A stretch of DNA of 64,000 bases, taken from the NCBI RefSeq assembly GCF_003269035.1, contig NZ_QLTK01000001.1, positions 620,001 through 684,000 on the forward strand. Direction: 5' to 3'. The notes below the pieces were generated by a model. That model was not told the DNA's origin. It was given only the letters and a program-made list of their open reading frames with translations, and did not search any database. Every line of letters starts with the position of its first letter. The first letter of the stretch is position 1. Positions 1 to 8,691 of this stretch are shown in pieces. Position numbers and translations under genes: made by a program. The DNA comes from Paraburkholderia bryophila (GTDB lineage Bacteria; Pseudomonadota; Gammaproteobacteria; Burkholderiales; Burkholderiaceae).

Positions 1-1355
1 TGCGGAAGCAGCAGCGGCAATTCGGTGCAACCGAGAATGACCACTTCCACGCCTTGTTCGATAAGTCCATCGATCGCGGCGGCGATATCGAGCTGACACT
101 GTCCGCTCGTGAAACCCGCCTTCACACCCTCTTCACCGTAAATCGCGTCCATGACGCGAGCCTGCAAGGCCGGCCCCGGCACAACCTGCTGCAACCCTTG
201 CGACATCAGCGCCTTTTCGTAGACGCCGCTTTCCACCGTCCCCGAGGTCGCCAGCACGCCGACCGAACGCAGCGCTGGAAAATGCTCGCGCAGATAGCGC
301 ACCGTCACCGTCAGCATGTTGACGATCGGAATGCTCAGATAGGGTTGAATACGTTCGACGAACGCATGCGCGGTGTTACACGGAATCGCGATGAGATCCG
401 CGTCGCCCGCTTCGAGCTTCTTGCAGGTCGCGTAAAGGGAGATGGTCGGATCGGAGCCATCGCCAATCAGACTTTCCGTGCGATCCGGAATCTGCGGGTT
501 CTGTTCGACCAGTAGCTTGATGTGATCCTGGTCCCGTTTGGCGGGTGTATTGCGCACGATCTTGTGAATGAAGTCCACGGTCGCCGCCGGGCCCACACCG
601 CCCACCACGCCCACCTTGAATAGCGTTTCCGGCGACGCGTACTGCCCCGACACAACATACTGTGCGTAGGCCAGATTCGAATCGAGCAGCGGCACCGGCA
701 AGGACCCGATCTCCGCTGCAACCAGCGCGATTTCCGTTAGCCCCGGCACGATGATCGTCGCGCCCTGCGCGATCAGGTCTTCGCACGCTTCGCGTAACAG
801 CGTCACCGGCCGGCCGTTCAGGTTGCCGCTCTTCACGCCCTGCGCGCCATACACCGCCTCGGTAACGAGATCCAGGCCGTTGCGCTGACGCGGATACACC
901 ACCTCGAATTCGGGCGACGCAAAATACTGCTCGAACAGGCCTTTGCGGCGCGTGTAGTCCGAAGCGAGGACGCCGATCCGACGCACCGACGGAAAGCGCC
1001 GCCGAACGTGACTGCGCACGGCCTCGACCATGTCGACGATCTGCAGCGGCGAATTGGCCCGCAGTTCGTCGATAAAGGTATGGCTGAGAAAACAAGGCAA
1101 CACCACCGTCGTCACACCCTGCTTTTCGAAGCGGCTGATCAGATCGAAGATATACAGCTTGCGCTCCGTGGTCGCCTGCGTTCCCGCACCGGAGGTTCGG
1201 AACGGGTGCTGCTCGAAGATCACGTCGAAGTGCTCGGCGTCGCTGGTTGCGGGCGTCGATTTGACGAGCTTGAAAAATACGTCCGCGCTCGCGAGCGGTC
1301 CCAGTCCACCTACCACGCCGAACTTACGCACACTCTTTGCCGGCCCTTCGTTCAT
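1..1355 (-). CDS. Tandem-domain aspartate/glutamate racemase family protein (3' end beyond window)
   Basis: The reading frame starts at 1355 and runs off the left edge, leaving 451 residues visible. It contains two consecutive Asp/Glu racemase folds, about residues 10-225 and 247-451+, each opening with a GGxGP loop (GGLGP at 16-20, GGVGP at 252-256). Domain 2 keeps both catalytic cysteines of the family (Cys326 in IPCNTAH and Cys443 in GCTEL). Domain 1 keeps only the first (Cys88) and has GLTE at 205-208 where the second is expected. Domain 1 is therefore probably inactive as a two-cysteine racemase, or structural. The ATG overlaps the stop of the upstream symporter (ATGA, 1352-1355), which implies translational coupling and a role on the imported acidic amino acid. 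The family assignment is firm; the substrate (Asp, Glu or hydantoin-like) is not known. Confidence 0.85.
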   Translation of the reverse strand, partial: MNEGPAKSVRKFGVVGGLGPLASADVFFKLVKSTPATSDAEHFDVIFEQHPFRTSGAGTQATTERKLYIFDLISRFEKQGVTTVVLPCFLSHTFIDELRANSPLQIVDMVEAVRSHVRRRFPSVRRIGVLASDYTRRKGLFEQYFASPEFEVVYPRQRNGLDLVTEAVYGAQGVKSGNLNGRPVTLLREACEDLIAQGATIIVPGLTEIALVAAEIGSLPVPLLDSNLAYAQYVVSGQYASPETLFKVGVVGGVGPAATVDFIHKIVRNTPAKRDQDHIKLLVEQNPQIPDRTESLIGDGSDPTISLYATCKKLEAGDADLIAIPCNTAHAFVERIQPYLSIPIVNMLTVTVRYLREHFPALRSVGVLATSGTVESGVYEKALMSQGLQQVVPGPALQARVMDAIYGEEGVKAGFTSGQCQLDIAAAIDGLIEQGVEVVILGCTELPLLLP

Positions 1356-2659
1356 TTCGTCTCGCCTTGCCATTGCGCGTAAGCCGGTTCATCCAGGTCC
1401 GCGACCGCGACAGCCGCAGTCCCCTGTTTGAGCGCGCGTTTGCTTTCCCACTTCGCGATCACCGCCGTTGCAATGCTGTTGCCGATCACGTTGGTGGCGG
1501 TTCGGCCCATATCGAGGATCTGATCGATCGCGAGAATCAGCACGACGCCGGACGGCGGTAGATGGAACATCGGCGCGACCGCCGCGACGACCACCACCGA
1601 ACCACGCGCCACGCCCGCCATGCCCTTGCTGCTCACCATCAGCACCAGCAGCATCATGATCTGGGTGCCCAGCGGCATCTCCATGCCGAAAGCCTGCGCA
1701 ATGAAAATCGCCGCGAACGCCTGGTACATCATCGAACCGTCGAGGTTGAACGCGTAACCCAGCGGCAGCGTGAAGCCGACCACCTTCTTGTCGACGCCGA
1801 ATTCCTCGAGCTTTTCCGTCAGGCGCGGGTACGCCGCTTCGCTACTCGCCGTCGAAAACGCGAGCATGGCGGGTTCGCGAATCGCCTTCAGCAGCGCCCA
1901 GATCGGCTTGCCGAGAAAGACATAGCCGAGCCCCACGAGCAGCGTCCACAGCAGGACGAGGCCCACGTAGAAGCTGCCGATCAGCTTGCCGTAGGTGGTC
2001 AGCACATCCAGCCCGTGCACGGTGATCGCCGAGGCCAGCGCGCCGAACACGCCGATCGGCGCAAGGCGCATCACGTAGTCGGTGAGTTTCAGCATGGCGG
2101 GCACGAGTGCGTCGACGCCGGCCACCAGCGGCGCGACCCGCGGGTCGCTCTTGATCACGCTCAGCACCACGCCGAACAGCACGGAGAACACGAGAATCTG
2201 CAGAATGTCGTTGCGGGCCATCGCGTCGACGATGCTGGTCGGAAACGCGTGCGTGACGAAATCCTTGAAGTTCAGGCCGGCGGTGTTCAGCCCGGTGCTG
2301 ACGTCGGCGCTGGTCTGCACCAGATTGAGCCCCGCGCCCGGTTGAAACACGTTCGCCAGCACCAGGCCGAGCGCGAGCGACAGCAGCGACGCGCACAGGA
2401 ACCATCCCACCGAGCGAAAGCCGATGCGGCGCACGTCGCTAGTGCCCGCCATGCCCGCGAGCCCGGAGACGAGCGTGGCGAACACCAGCGGCGCGATGAT
2501 CATCTTCACGAGGCGAAGAAAGATGTCGGTGATGATCGAGAAGTAGCCGGCAACGGCCTTCGCTTCATCGGCATTCGCCACCGAGCGGTGACAGAGATAC
2601 CCGACGACGACGCCGAGCACCATGCCGACAAAGATGTAGAGAGTGAGGCGATTCTTCAT
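1352..2659 (-). CDS. Dicarboxylate/amino acid:cation symporter (DctA/GltP family)
   Basis: A 435-residue polytopic inner-membrane carrier of the DAACS family, which moves glutamate, aspartate or C4-dicarboxylates with protons or sodium. The N-terminus is a typical first membrane helix (MKNRLTLYIF), and the conserved substrate-site region is present as SSKGMAGVARGS followed by DQILDMGRT and NVIGN. The start at 2659 is preferred over an in-frame ATG at 2710 because the family begins at this Met and the extra 17 residues look like leader sequence. It lies downstream of a HypT-like LysR gene and is fused by an ATGA overlap to the tandem racemase, so acidic amino acids are a more natural substrate guess than plain dicarboxylates. 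That substrate guess is inference. Confidence 0.88.
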   Translation of the reverse strand: MKNRLTLYIFVGMVLGVVVGYLCHRSVANADEAKAVAGYFSIITDIFLRLVKMIIAPLVFATLVSGLAGMAGTSDVRRIGFRSVGWFLCASLLSLALGLVLANVFQPGAGLNLVQTSADVSTGLNTAGLNFKDFVTHAFPTSIVDAMARNDILQILVFSVLFGVVLSVIKSDPRVAPLVAGVDALVPAMLKLTDYVMRLAPIGVFGALASAITVHGLDVLTTYGKLIGSFYVGLVLLWTLLVGLGYVFLGKPIWALLKAIREPAMLAFSTASSEAAYPRLTEKLEEFGVDKKVVGFTLPLGYAFNLDGSMMYQAFAAIFIAQAFGMEMPLGTQIMMLLVLMVSSKGMAGVARGSVVVVAAVAPMFHLPPSGVVLILAIDQILDMGRTATNVIGNSIATAVIAKWESKRALKQGTAAVAVADLDEPAYAQWQGETK

Positions 2660-2834
2660 GTGAATCCGTCCAGGGGTAGCGCCGGTGAGCGAGTCGCACA
2701 CCGCGCGCATGAAGGGCAGAAGCCGGGCTGTACGAGCCCGTCTCTGTGTCTGGACGGATATTAAGGAAGCTCAAAATAACGGCGATGCTAGTACTGCATG
2801 CGCCTATGCCGTTTTCGCATAACCCGTGAAAACC

Positions 2835-3749
2835 CTAGCACGAAGGCTGGCTATCCGCGCGAATATGCCCCCACAGCGCCTCCAGAAATTCGCTTCGATT
2901 CGACGCGTCGCGGTACACGCGCAGTTCGACTTCGAGATGCCATTCGGCGCGTCCGGCGGGAACCAGTTCGCCGGATTCGAGTTCGGCCGCGATCGAGCTT
3001 TTGGGCAGCCAGGCCACGCCCTCGCCTTCCATGACGAGTTTCTTTAACACTTCGGCCATGTCCGATTCGTAATGCAGTTGCAGCACCGGCGCCGCGCTGG
3101 CGCGGCCGAGCAGCAGTGCGAGACAACGGCCGAAGTAGCTGGTTTCCGTGTACGAGATGAGCGGCAGCGGCCGGTTCGCGGTGCCGGGCAGGCGGAACGC
3201 GGGCGCAAGGCGCTCATTGGGCCGGCACACCGGCATGAAGGTATCGACGCCGACGGTCAGATGCTGATAACGCACCGGGTCGAGATGCAGCGGCAACTCC
3301 GGGTGGTGATACGCGAACATCAGCTCGCAGTTGCCGTTCACGAGCATCAGGATGGAATCGTGCACGTTGGTCGGAATCACCCGCGCGCGCACCTCGCCCA
3401 CATGCGCGGTCAGTGCTTTCAGCCAGGCGGGCAGAAAGCTCAGCGCAATGGTGTGGCCCGCTGCGATCTGCAAACCTTTGCCGGCCATTCGCTGCTCCGT
3501 GCGGATAATCGCGCGGGTGTCGAACAGCTTCTCGAGGATGTATTCGGCGGCTTCGCGAAACAGCCGGCCGGCCGGCGTAAGCGACGGCGGAAAGCTGCTG
3601 CGGTCGATCAGATCGGCCCCGACCCATTGTTCAAGCGACTGGATACGGCGGCTGAAGCCGGACTGCGTCACGCTGCGAAATTCCGCTGCCCGGGAGAAGC
3701 TTTGATATCGGGCCAGCGCGATGAAGTCTTCGATCCACTTGATTTCCAT
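2835..3749 (-). CDS. LysR-family regulator, HypT/YjiE-like subgroup
   Basis: A 304-residue LysR-type regulator. Residues 1-60 form the winged helix (WIEDFIALARYQSFSRAAEF, then SGFSRRIQSLEQWVGADLID). The rest is a periplasmic-binding-like effector domain. Its pattern, with AAGHTIALSFLPAWL, a YTETSYFGR stretch and GEGVAWLPKSSI, resembles E. coli HypT (YjiE) more than CbbR-type regulators. The start at 3749 is chosen because GGAACGG lies just upstream and the helix-turn-helix then begins normally; a longer frame to 3845 has no family support. It is transcribed toward the symporter and racemase genes and probably regulates them from the 175-nt gap at 2660-2834. The inducing signal is unknown. Confidence 0.85.
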   Translation of the reverse strand: MEIKWIEDFIALARYQSFSRAAEFRSVTQSGFSRRIQSLEQWVGADLIDRSSFPPSLTPAGRLFREAAEYILEKLFDTRAIIRTEQRMAGKGLQIAAGHTIALSFLPAWLKALTAHVGEVRARVIPTNVHDSILMLVNGNCELMFAYHHPELPLHLDPVRYQHLTVGVDTFMPVCRPNERLAPAFRLPGTANRPLPLISYTETSYFGRCLALLLGRASAAPVLQLHYESDMAEVLKKLVMEGEGVAWLPKSSIAAELESGELVPAGRAEWHLEVELRVYRDASNRSEFLEALWGHIRADSQPSC

Positions 3750-3871
3750 GTCCGTTCCGCGTGGGTTGCAATGACACGCCGGTTGCGCTTTAAAGGAGCC
3801 GGATTCTACGCGCGCGGACCTGTCGCCACGCGCGTCGCGATTCACCAGTCAGCGTAACCTGGCGGAATTTT

Positions 3872-4135
3872 TTATCGTCGCTTGTCGTACTTCTTCCAAT
3901 AGCCGAAGGCCTCCTCGTGGCAGTCGATATCGAGTTCGGAGACGCGCGCCTGCATGCGTTCCTGCGCGTCCTGAACCGCGAGGTTGTAGACCACCGGCGC
4001 GATCTCCTCCAGAAAGAATCCCAGCAGCGCGCCGGCCTGGATGTTGCCGATCTCGTTCTCCATGTCCTGCCTGAAATAACGCTGGATCGACGCGATTGCT
4101 TCCTTGCGGACGTCCTTGTCCAATTCGATTGCCAT
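3872..4135 (-). CDS. DUF2164 family protein
   Basis: An 87-residue soluble protein matching the DUF2164 pattern: IQRYFRQDMENEIGNIQA, then LLGFFLEEIAPVVYNLAV and a C-terminal EEAFGYWKKY. It has no signal peptide or membrane segment. The function of the family is not established. It starts 58 nt after the stop of the serine hydrolase gene on the same strand and could be read through from it. Confidence 0.85.
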   Translation of the reverse strand: MAIELDKDVRKEAIASIQRYFRQDMENEIGNIQAGALLGFFLEEIAPVVYNLAVQDAQERMQARVSELDIDCHEEAFGYWKKYDKRR

Positions 4136-4193
4136 AGGGTTCCTCGTCAGGCGATGGTGGTTGTCGCGCTCAGTGCCGGTTTCGGTACAAACA

Positions 4194-5345
4194 TCAGGCC
4201 GTCGGCACGACCGCCCCCACCTGCTGATACACGGCCGTTTCGAAACCGATCAGCGTCTCGATCACCGGCATGTCGAAGAACGGCAGCAACTGCGTCATCA
4301 GCACCGCGCCGATGCCCCGGGCGCGGTCGATCCAGTAGAACGAATTGAAGACGCCCGCCCAGTCGCCGGTGCCGCTGCTGCGCATGCCCGGCAGATCGGT
4401 GAGCGTCAGGTGGAAGCCCAGCCCCCAACTCTGCGGCCACGGCGCGCCGGGCGTGTCGTTCGACAGCTCGGGCATGGCCGACTTCATCAACTCGGGCAAC
4501 GTGATTTGCCCAAGATGGTTTTGCAACGCCATCCGCACCGTCTCCGGCCGAAGGATACCGGCGCCGTCGTTGAGCCATGCCTGCACGAAGCGGCTGTAGT
4601 CCTGCACGGTGCCGTATGAGCCGTGACCGGCGGCGTCCCATTCGGCGGTCGGCGGAAGATCGATCTTCGAAGGCGCGAGCGAGCCGTTCGCCTGGCGCTG
4701 CATTACGCGCAGCAATCTGCCGCGCTGATCCGCGCTCGGTTCGAAGGTCGAATCGTTCATGCCTAGCGGCTCGTACACGTGCTGCCGGATATAGCTGCCC
4801 AGCGGCTGCCCCGCCAGCTTTTCGACGACGAGCCCAAGCCAGTCGGTGTTGGTGCCGTATTCCCAGACCGTGCCGGGATCGTTGACGAGCGGCGTGGAGA
4901 AACTCTGCTTCAGTCCCGAGAGCGGCTGAGGCACGCCGGTCAACTCGTGATAGCGCATCAGCTTTTCGTTGAGGAAGAAGTAACCGAGACCGGCGGTGTG
5001 CGTCATGAGCTGGCGCACCGTGGCTTTGCTCGCGGGCGCGCGCAAACGCGGCGTATCACCGTCGAAACCCGCCAACACCTGCAAGTCGCCGAACGCCGGC
5101 AGAATCGATTCGACCGTGGCGTCGAGATCCAGCAACCCTTTCTCCACGAACTGCAGCGCTGCCGTGGTGGCCACGGCCTTCGTCATCGACGCGTTGCGGA
5201 ACATCGTATGCTCGCCTGCTTCGCCGGCCGCGTGATGAAACAGCGGACCGTTACGGTCGACGACGACAGCCGCGATGCCGTGAATGCCGCCCGTCGACAC
5301 CGCCTTGTCAAGCAACGTCCTGATGGCCGAACCGTCGAATCTCAT
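4194..5345 (-). CDS. Serine hydrolase, class C beta-lactamase/esterase (EstB) fold
   Basis: A 383-residue member of the beta-lactamase-related serine hydrolases. The catalytic SxxK is SMTK at residues 53-56, and a tyrosine motif follows at YGTN (about 163-166). The start at 5345 is supported by AGGAGA seven bases upstream; the open frame extends to 5453 but lacks a better site. No signal peptide is visible, so it is probably a cytoplasmic esterase, amidase or lactonase rather than a true antibiotic-hydrolysing enzyme. It is divergent from the secreted alpha/beta hydrolase at 5551 and followed by the DUF2164 gene. The substrate cannot be read from the sequence. Confidence 0.85.
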   Translation of the reverse strand: MRFDGSAIRTLLDKAVSTGGIHGIAAVVVDRNGPLFHHAAGEAGEHTMFRNASMTKAVATTAALQFVEKGLLDLDATVESILPAFGDLQVLAGFDGDTPRLRAPASKATVRQLMTHTAGLGYFFLNEKLMRYHELTGVPQPLSGLKQSFSTPLVNDPGTVWEYGTNTDWLGLVVEKLAGQPLGSYIRQHVYEPLGMNDSTFEPSADQRGRLLRVMQRQANGSLAPSKIDLPPTAEWDAAGHGSYGTVQDYSRFVQAWLNDGAGILRPETVRMALQNHLGQITLPELMKSAMPELSNDTPGAPWPQSWGLGFHLTLTDLPGMRSSGTGDWAGVFNSFYWIDRARGIGAVLMTQLLPFFDMPVIETLIGFETAVYQQVGAVVPTA

Positions 5346-5550
5346 GGTTGTCTCCTGTGCTCGTGGTGGGAAGCCCGTGATCGGCATAGCTGCCGGCACG
5401 GGCGTCCATTTTGCGCCAGGAAGACGAAGGTTGCTGCGCGGCATTCCCGGCATGACTTCATCCTCGCGGCTCCCTGGCTACAGAAAACACTGAATCAGCC
5501 GTTACTGCACAGATACCCTGTCGAATAAGACCCGTCTTTTACCGCGCCCC

Positions 5551-6978
5551 ATGGAGAAAGCAACCACACATAAAGTTCTGCCATTACTGGCACTGCTCGC
5601 GTTGCTCGCCCATTTGAGTCTCGGCGGTACGGCGGCGAGCGCATCGGATGCGCCCAGCGCGCCGCTCAACGAGCGCGTCCTGACGGTGCCCGTCGACCCG
5701 TCGCCACTGGTACGGCTGAAGGTCACCGTCTATATGCCGTCGCGCGGCGGCCCCTTCCCGCTCGCGCTGATCAATCACGGTGCGTCGCACGATCCGGCGA
5801 ACGCGCCGCGCATTGCCGATAACTTTATCCCCTACTACTTTCTGTCGCGCGGCTACGCGGTCGCCATGCCGATGATGCGCGGCTACGCCGGCTCCGAAGG
5901 CTACATGCGCCCACACGGCTGCGACCTCGTGGCAACCGGCATGGACGCGGCGCGAGACCTTCGCAAGGTACTCGACTACGTGAAGCAGCAACCGGGCGTG
6001 GATGCCTCGCGGATCGTCATGGTCGGCAAAAGCATGGGCGGATGGAACACGCTGGTATTCGGCGCACAAAGTCCGCCCGATATAAAAGGTCTCGTCAGCT
6101 TCGCGGGCGGCCTCAAGGAATCCGATTGCCACGAACCGGACGCCAGCCTGATCAACGGCGCCGCGCAACTCGGCGCTCACACGAAACTGCGCTCGATCTG
6201 GTTTTACGGCGACAACGATCAAACCTTCGCCACCTCGACCTGGCGCGACATGTTTCAACGCTATGCGGCAGCGGGAGCGCCCGCCGAACTCGTCGACTAC
6301 GGCACCTTCCAGCAGGACGCGCATGCCATGACGGCGTCGGCGGCGGGCTTGCCTCTGTGGGTGAAGAAAGCCGATGCGTTCCTCACCGGCATCGGCCTGC
6401 CCGGCCGCGAGGTCAACCCGGAGTATCTGCCGAACCAGACGTACGCGACGAGCGCGTATGCCGATCTCGACGACGTCAGCGCGCTGCCGTATCTCGACGT
6501 GAAACAGCGGGAGACGTTGTATCGCGGTTTTCTGGCGGCACCGCTGCCGCGCGCGATCGCTATCGGCGCGACCGACGCGGTCTGGTCGTCGGGCGGTTTC
6601 GATGCGGCCGCAACGGCCATGCAGCGCTGTGCGGAACGCACGCACTATTGCCAGTTGTACGCGGTCGACAACAAGGTCGTGTGGCCGCGGCTCGCATCGG
6701 CGCCGCCGAACACGCGCTTTGCGGCGCTGACCGATGCCGCTGCGATTCCGTACCTGAACGCGCAGGGACGTAAGGCTTATGGCGCGTTCCTGACGAGTCG
6801 CCGGCCGCGCGCGTTCGCGATTGCACCCGATGGCGCGTGGGGCATGGCGTCGGGTTTGGATCCGATGAACGACGCGCTGGTTGCGTGCGCCAACGGGCAT
6901 AGCGGTTGCCGGCTGTACGCAGTGGATGGGGATGTCGTGTGGGAGGGCCGGACGGCCGGCAGCGCGTCCGGGAAATAG
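5551..6978 (+). CDS. Secreted alpha/beta hydrolase with two C-terminal repeats
   Basis: A 475-residue protein with a hydrophobic signal peptide (PLLALLALLAHLSLGG, ending near Ala-Ser-Ala at about residue 30). The hydrolase domain of the dienelactone hydrolase/prolyl oligopeptidase type follows, with nucleophile elbow GKSMGGW and Ser161. After about residue 290 come two related segments of roughly 75 residues. Each has an (A/Y)xLxD...IPYL or LPYL start, a conserved FL..PRAxAI core, two cysteines about ten residues apart and a LYAVD.xVVW end. These probably form a disulfide-stabilised repeat domain outside the cytoplasm. Substrate unknown. It is convergent with the HrpK-like gene, with hairpins in between. 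Confidence 0.8.
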   Translation: MEKATTHKVLPLLALLALLAHLSLGGTAASASDAPSAPLNERVLTVPVDPSPLVRLKVTVYMPSRGGPFPLALINHGASHDPANAPRIADNFIPYYFLSRGYAVAMPMMRGYAGSEGYMRPHGCDLVATGMDAARDLRKVLDYVKQQPGVDASRIVMVGKSMGGWNTLVFGAQSPPDIKGLVSFAGGLKESDCHEPDASLINGAAQLGAHTKLRSIWFYGDNDQTFATSTWRDMFQRYAAAGAPAELVDYGTFQQDAHAMTASAAGLPLWVKKADAFLTGIGLPGREVNPEYLPNQTYATSAYADLDDVSALPYLDVKQRETLYRGFLAAPLPRAIAIGATDAVWSSGGFDAAATAMQRCAERTHYCQLYAVDNKVVWPRLASAPPNTRFAALTDAAAIPYLNAQGRKAYGAFLTSRRPRAFAIAPDGAWGMASGLDPMNDALVACANGHSGCRLYAVDGDVVWEGRTAGSASGK

Positions 6979-7042
6979 AATCCAATGCCTCGAACCCAAT
7001 GAATCGAAGGCTCTTCGAACGCGCTTCGATCGACAAAGCTAA

Positions 7043-7070
7043 CCGGGTGGCATGGTTTCCGATGCCACCC
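7043..7070. terminator. Inverted repeat between convergent genes
   Basis: CGGGTGGCAT (7043-7052) and ATGCCACCCG (7061-7070) form a perfect 10-bp stem with an 8-nt loop, between convergent genes ending at 6978 and 7134. There is no T-tract, so termination is inferred from position and stem strength. Confidence 0.5.
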
Positions 7071-7099
7071 GTCGGTTGCCGCACCTGAACGCCGCGCGA

Positions 7100-7120
7100 C
7101 GGCCGCTGCACAAGCGGCCG
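7100..7120. terminator. Second inverted repeat before the HrpK-like gene's 3' end
   Basis: CGGCCGCT (7100-7107) pairs with AGCGGCCG (7113-7120) over a 5-nt loop. With the hairpin at 7043 it may terminate transcription from both sides. No T-tract is present. Confidence 0.45.
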
Positions 7121-7133
7121 ACCTCGCCAGCCA

Positions 7134-7964
7134 TCACATCGACTGTGTCTGCGAAAAGTCCGGCATGTTGAACGAGTTCATCGACAGATCGAGGTTCATC
7201 CCAGGCAGCTTCGACGTGCCGTCGGACACCATCTGATCGAGGCCGCCCTGCGCTGCCCACTGGAAGTTGCCTACGCCGGACTTGCCGTCCGCGCCGGACA
7301 CGTCGTGCGTTTCGATCTGCTGGTAGACGTCCGGATTCTGCAGCATGTACGACGCCGCCGCGGATACGTCCGGCGGCGTGCCGGCGGGCGGATTATTGGC
7401 CAACTGGTAGAGCTTGTTGGGATCGAGCGACTTGATCCCGTTCTGGCTCATGTAGCTCGACAGGGTGCCCGCCGCGTCTTGCGCGCCCATCATCGCGCCT
7501 TGCGTCTCGGTCGAATTCATCGGCTCGGTCGTGCTCGCCGACGGCTCGCTGTCGAGACCGCCCTGGGCGGCCCATTCGAAATTGCCCACGCCGGAAATGC
7601 CGTCCGCGCCGGACACGTCGTGCGTTTCGATCTGCTGGTAGACATCCGGATTCTGCAACATGTACGAGGCCGCCGAGGACACCTCCGGGGGCGTGCCGGA
7701 CGGCGGATCATTCGCGAGCTGATACAGCTTGTTCGGATCGAGCGACGAGATGCCGTTCTGCTTCATATAACTGGCGAGCGTGCCCGCCGCGTCCTGCCCG
7801 GTCGTGTTCTGACCGAGCGAAGACGAACTCTGCTGCAGCGCCTGATTGATCATCTGGTCGACCTGCTGCTCGAGCTGCTTGATGTTCTGATCCTCCGACG
7901 AGAACGAACTGTCGGTGCCGGGCGTGGCGAGACTGGAAACGGTGTCGTTGACGATAGCGGTCAT
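7134..7964 (-). CDS. HrpK-like type III accessory/secreted protein with two near-identical repeats
   Basis: A 276-residue protein without cysteine, signal peptide or membrane helix. After a Ser/Gln-rich N-terminus (1-56) it has two nearly identical 82-residue repeats at 57-138 and 161-242, offset by 104 residues (312 bp). Each repeat contains SYMxQNGIxSLDPNKLYQLA, a PPxGTPP linker, MLQNPDVYQQIETHD and SGADGxSGVGNF. The last part resembles the Asp/Gly-rich elements of HrpK/NolX/HrpF-type T3SS proteins. The start at 7964 has AGAGGA upstream. A perfect hrpII box at 8082-8105 and a TAGCAT -10 precede it, so it belongs to the HrpB regulon and is probably exported by the T3SS. Whether it acts as effector, harpin or translocon helper is unknown; the HrpK label is a resemblance, not a proven orthology. 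Confidence 0.7.
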   Translation of the reverse strand: MTAIVNDTVSSLATPGTDSSFSSEDQNIKQLEQQVDQMINQALQQSSSSLGQNTTGQDAAGTLASYMKQNGISSLDPNKLYQLANDPPSGTPPEVSSAASYMLQNPDVYQQIETHDVSGADGISGVGNFEWAAQGGLDSEPSASTTEPMNSTETQGAMMGAQDAAGTLSSYMSQNGIKSLDPNKLYQLANNPPAGTPPDVSAAASYMLQNPDVYQQIETHDVSGADGKSGVGNFQWAAQGGLDQMVSDGTSKLPGMNLDLSMNSFNMPDFSQTQSM

Positions 7965-8081
7965 GGCGTCCTCTGCAAGGGAAGATCGGCCGCCATCGGT
8001 GAAGCGGAGGCGAAACACACACAGCGGCGGTCCGGGGTCGTCTCATGCTAGTGGGTCACATCGTGACCATAACGCACCATC

Positions 8082-8105
8082 CGAAAAACGCGCTGGAAAT
8101 GCGAA
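8082..8105 (-). promoter_or_regulatory. hrpII/PIP box for the HrpK-like gene
   Basis: CGAA (8082-8085), 16 nt, CGAA (8102-8105), which on the minus strand reads TTCG-N16-TTCG, the HrpB/HrpX-type element. TAGCAT (YANNNT) follows after 30 nt at 8050-8045. The start codon at 7964 is 117 nt downstream. Confidence 0.8.
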
Positions 8106-8124
8106 GCAATCATCGCGTTGTGAC

Positions 8125-8169
8125 GCGGCGCGCATTTCAGCGGCGCGCATTTCAGCGGCGCGCATTTCA
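8125..8169. repeat. Three tandem 15-bp repeats
   Basis: GCGGCGCGCATTTCA occurs three times head to tail (8125-8139, 8140-8154, 8155-8169) in the gap between the small exported protein gene and the hrpII box of the HrpK-like gene. No role is evident. Confidence 0.85.
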
Positions 8170-8219
8170 ACGTCAGGCAGCGCAGCGACACTGCAGTGGA
8201 GCGCAAGCCCACGCGGGCC

Positions 8220-8654
8220 TCACCGCACCTGAGCGGCGCCTCGCGCGGCCTGGCCTTCGCAATAGGCGAGGTACCTGTCGTAGGCTTGCTGCGGCGGGGT
8301 TTTGGCGTAGCGTCCGTACAGACGTTCGACAAAGGTCGCCAGTTCCGCTTCCGCGTAAACCTGTCGTTCGATCGGCATCGCCGCCGCCACCGCTTGCGTC
8401 TTGCGCAATTCATCCTGTTTGCTGACGCCCGCGTCGCGGTCCTGGGCGATCAGCTTCGCGTTGTTCGCTTGCATCGCGCAGACCTGCGTCATGGCGGCCG
8501 GAGCCTGCGCTTGCGCTGGCATTTGCGCATGCACGGCCAGCGGATTCAGCGATGCAGCCGACACAGCCGACGCCAGCAGCGCCGCCGCGCACGAGCGGCC
8601 TGTCGACATCGGAAAGCGCGGGCGACGCGAGTCGCTTCGGGTTGCATCGTTCAT
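8220..8654 (-). CDS. Small exported protein, unknown function
   Basis: A 144-residue protein whose first 44 residues form a basic n-region, a hydrophobic stretch (AAALLASAVSAASLNPLAV) and a likely signal-peptidase site at HAQ. The mature part is mostly helical with two cysteines (CAMQANN near the start and YCEGQA near the end) that could pair in the periplasm. The start at 8654 has GGGAGG at good spacing. It lies 38 nt downstream of the JmjC/cupin gene on the same strand and is probably the third gene of the hrpII-box operon. I do not recognise a family. Confidence 0.65.
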   Translation of the reverse strand: MNDATRSDSRRPRFPMSTGRSCAAALLASAVSAASLNPLAVHAQMPAQAQAPAAMTQVCAMQANNAKLIAQDRDAGVSKQDELRKTQAVAAAMPIERQVYAEAELATFVERLYGRYAKTPPQQAYDRYLAYCEGQAARGAAQVR

Positions 8655-8691
8655 CCAGTCCTCCCGGTGTGCACCGTGTTCGTGAGTTTCG

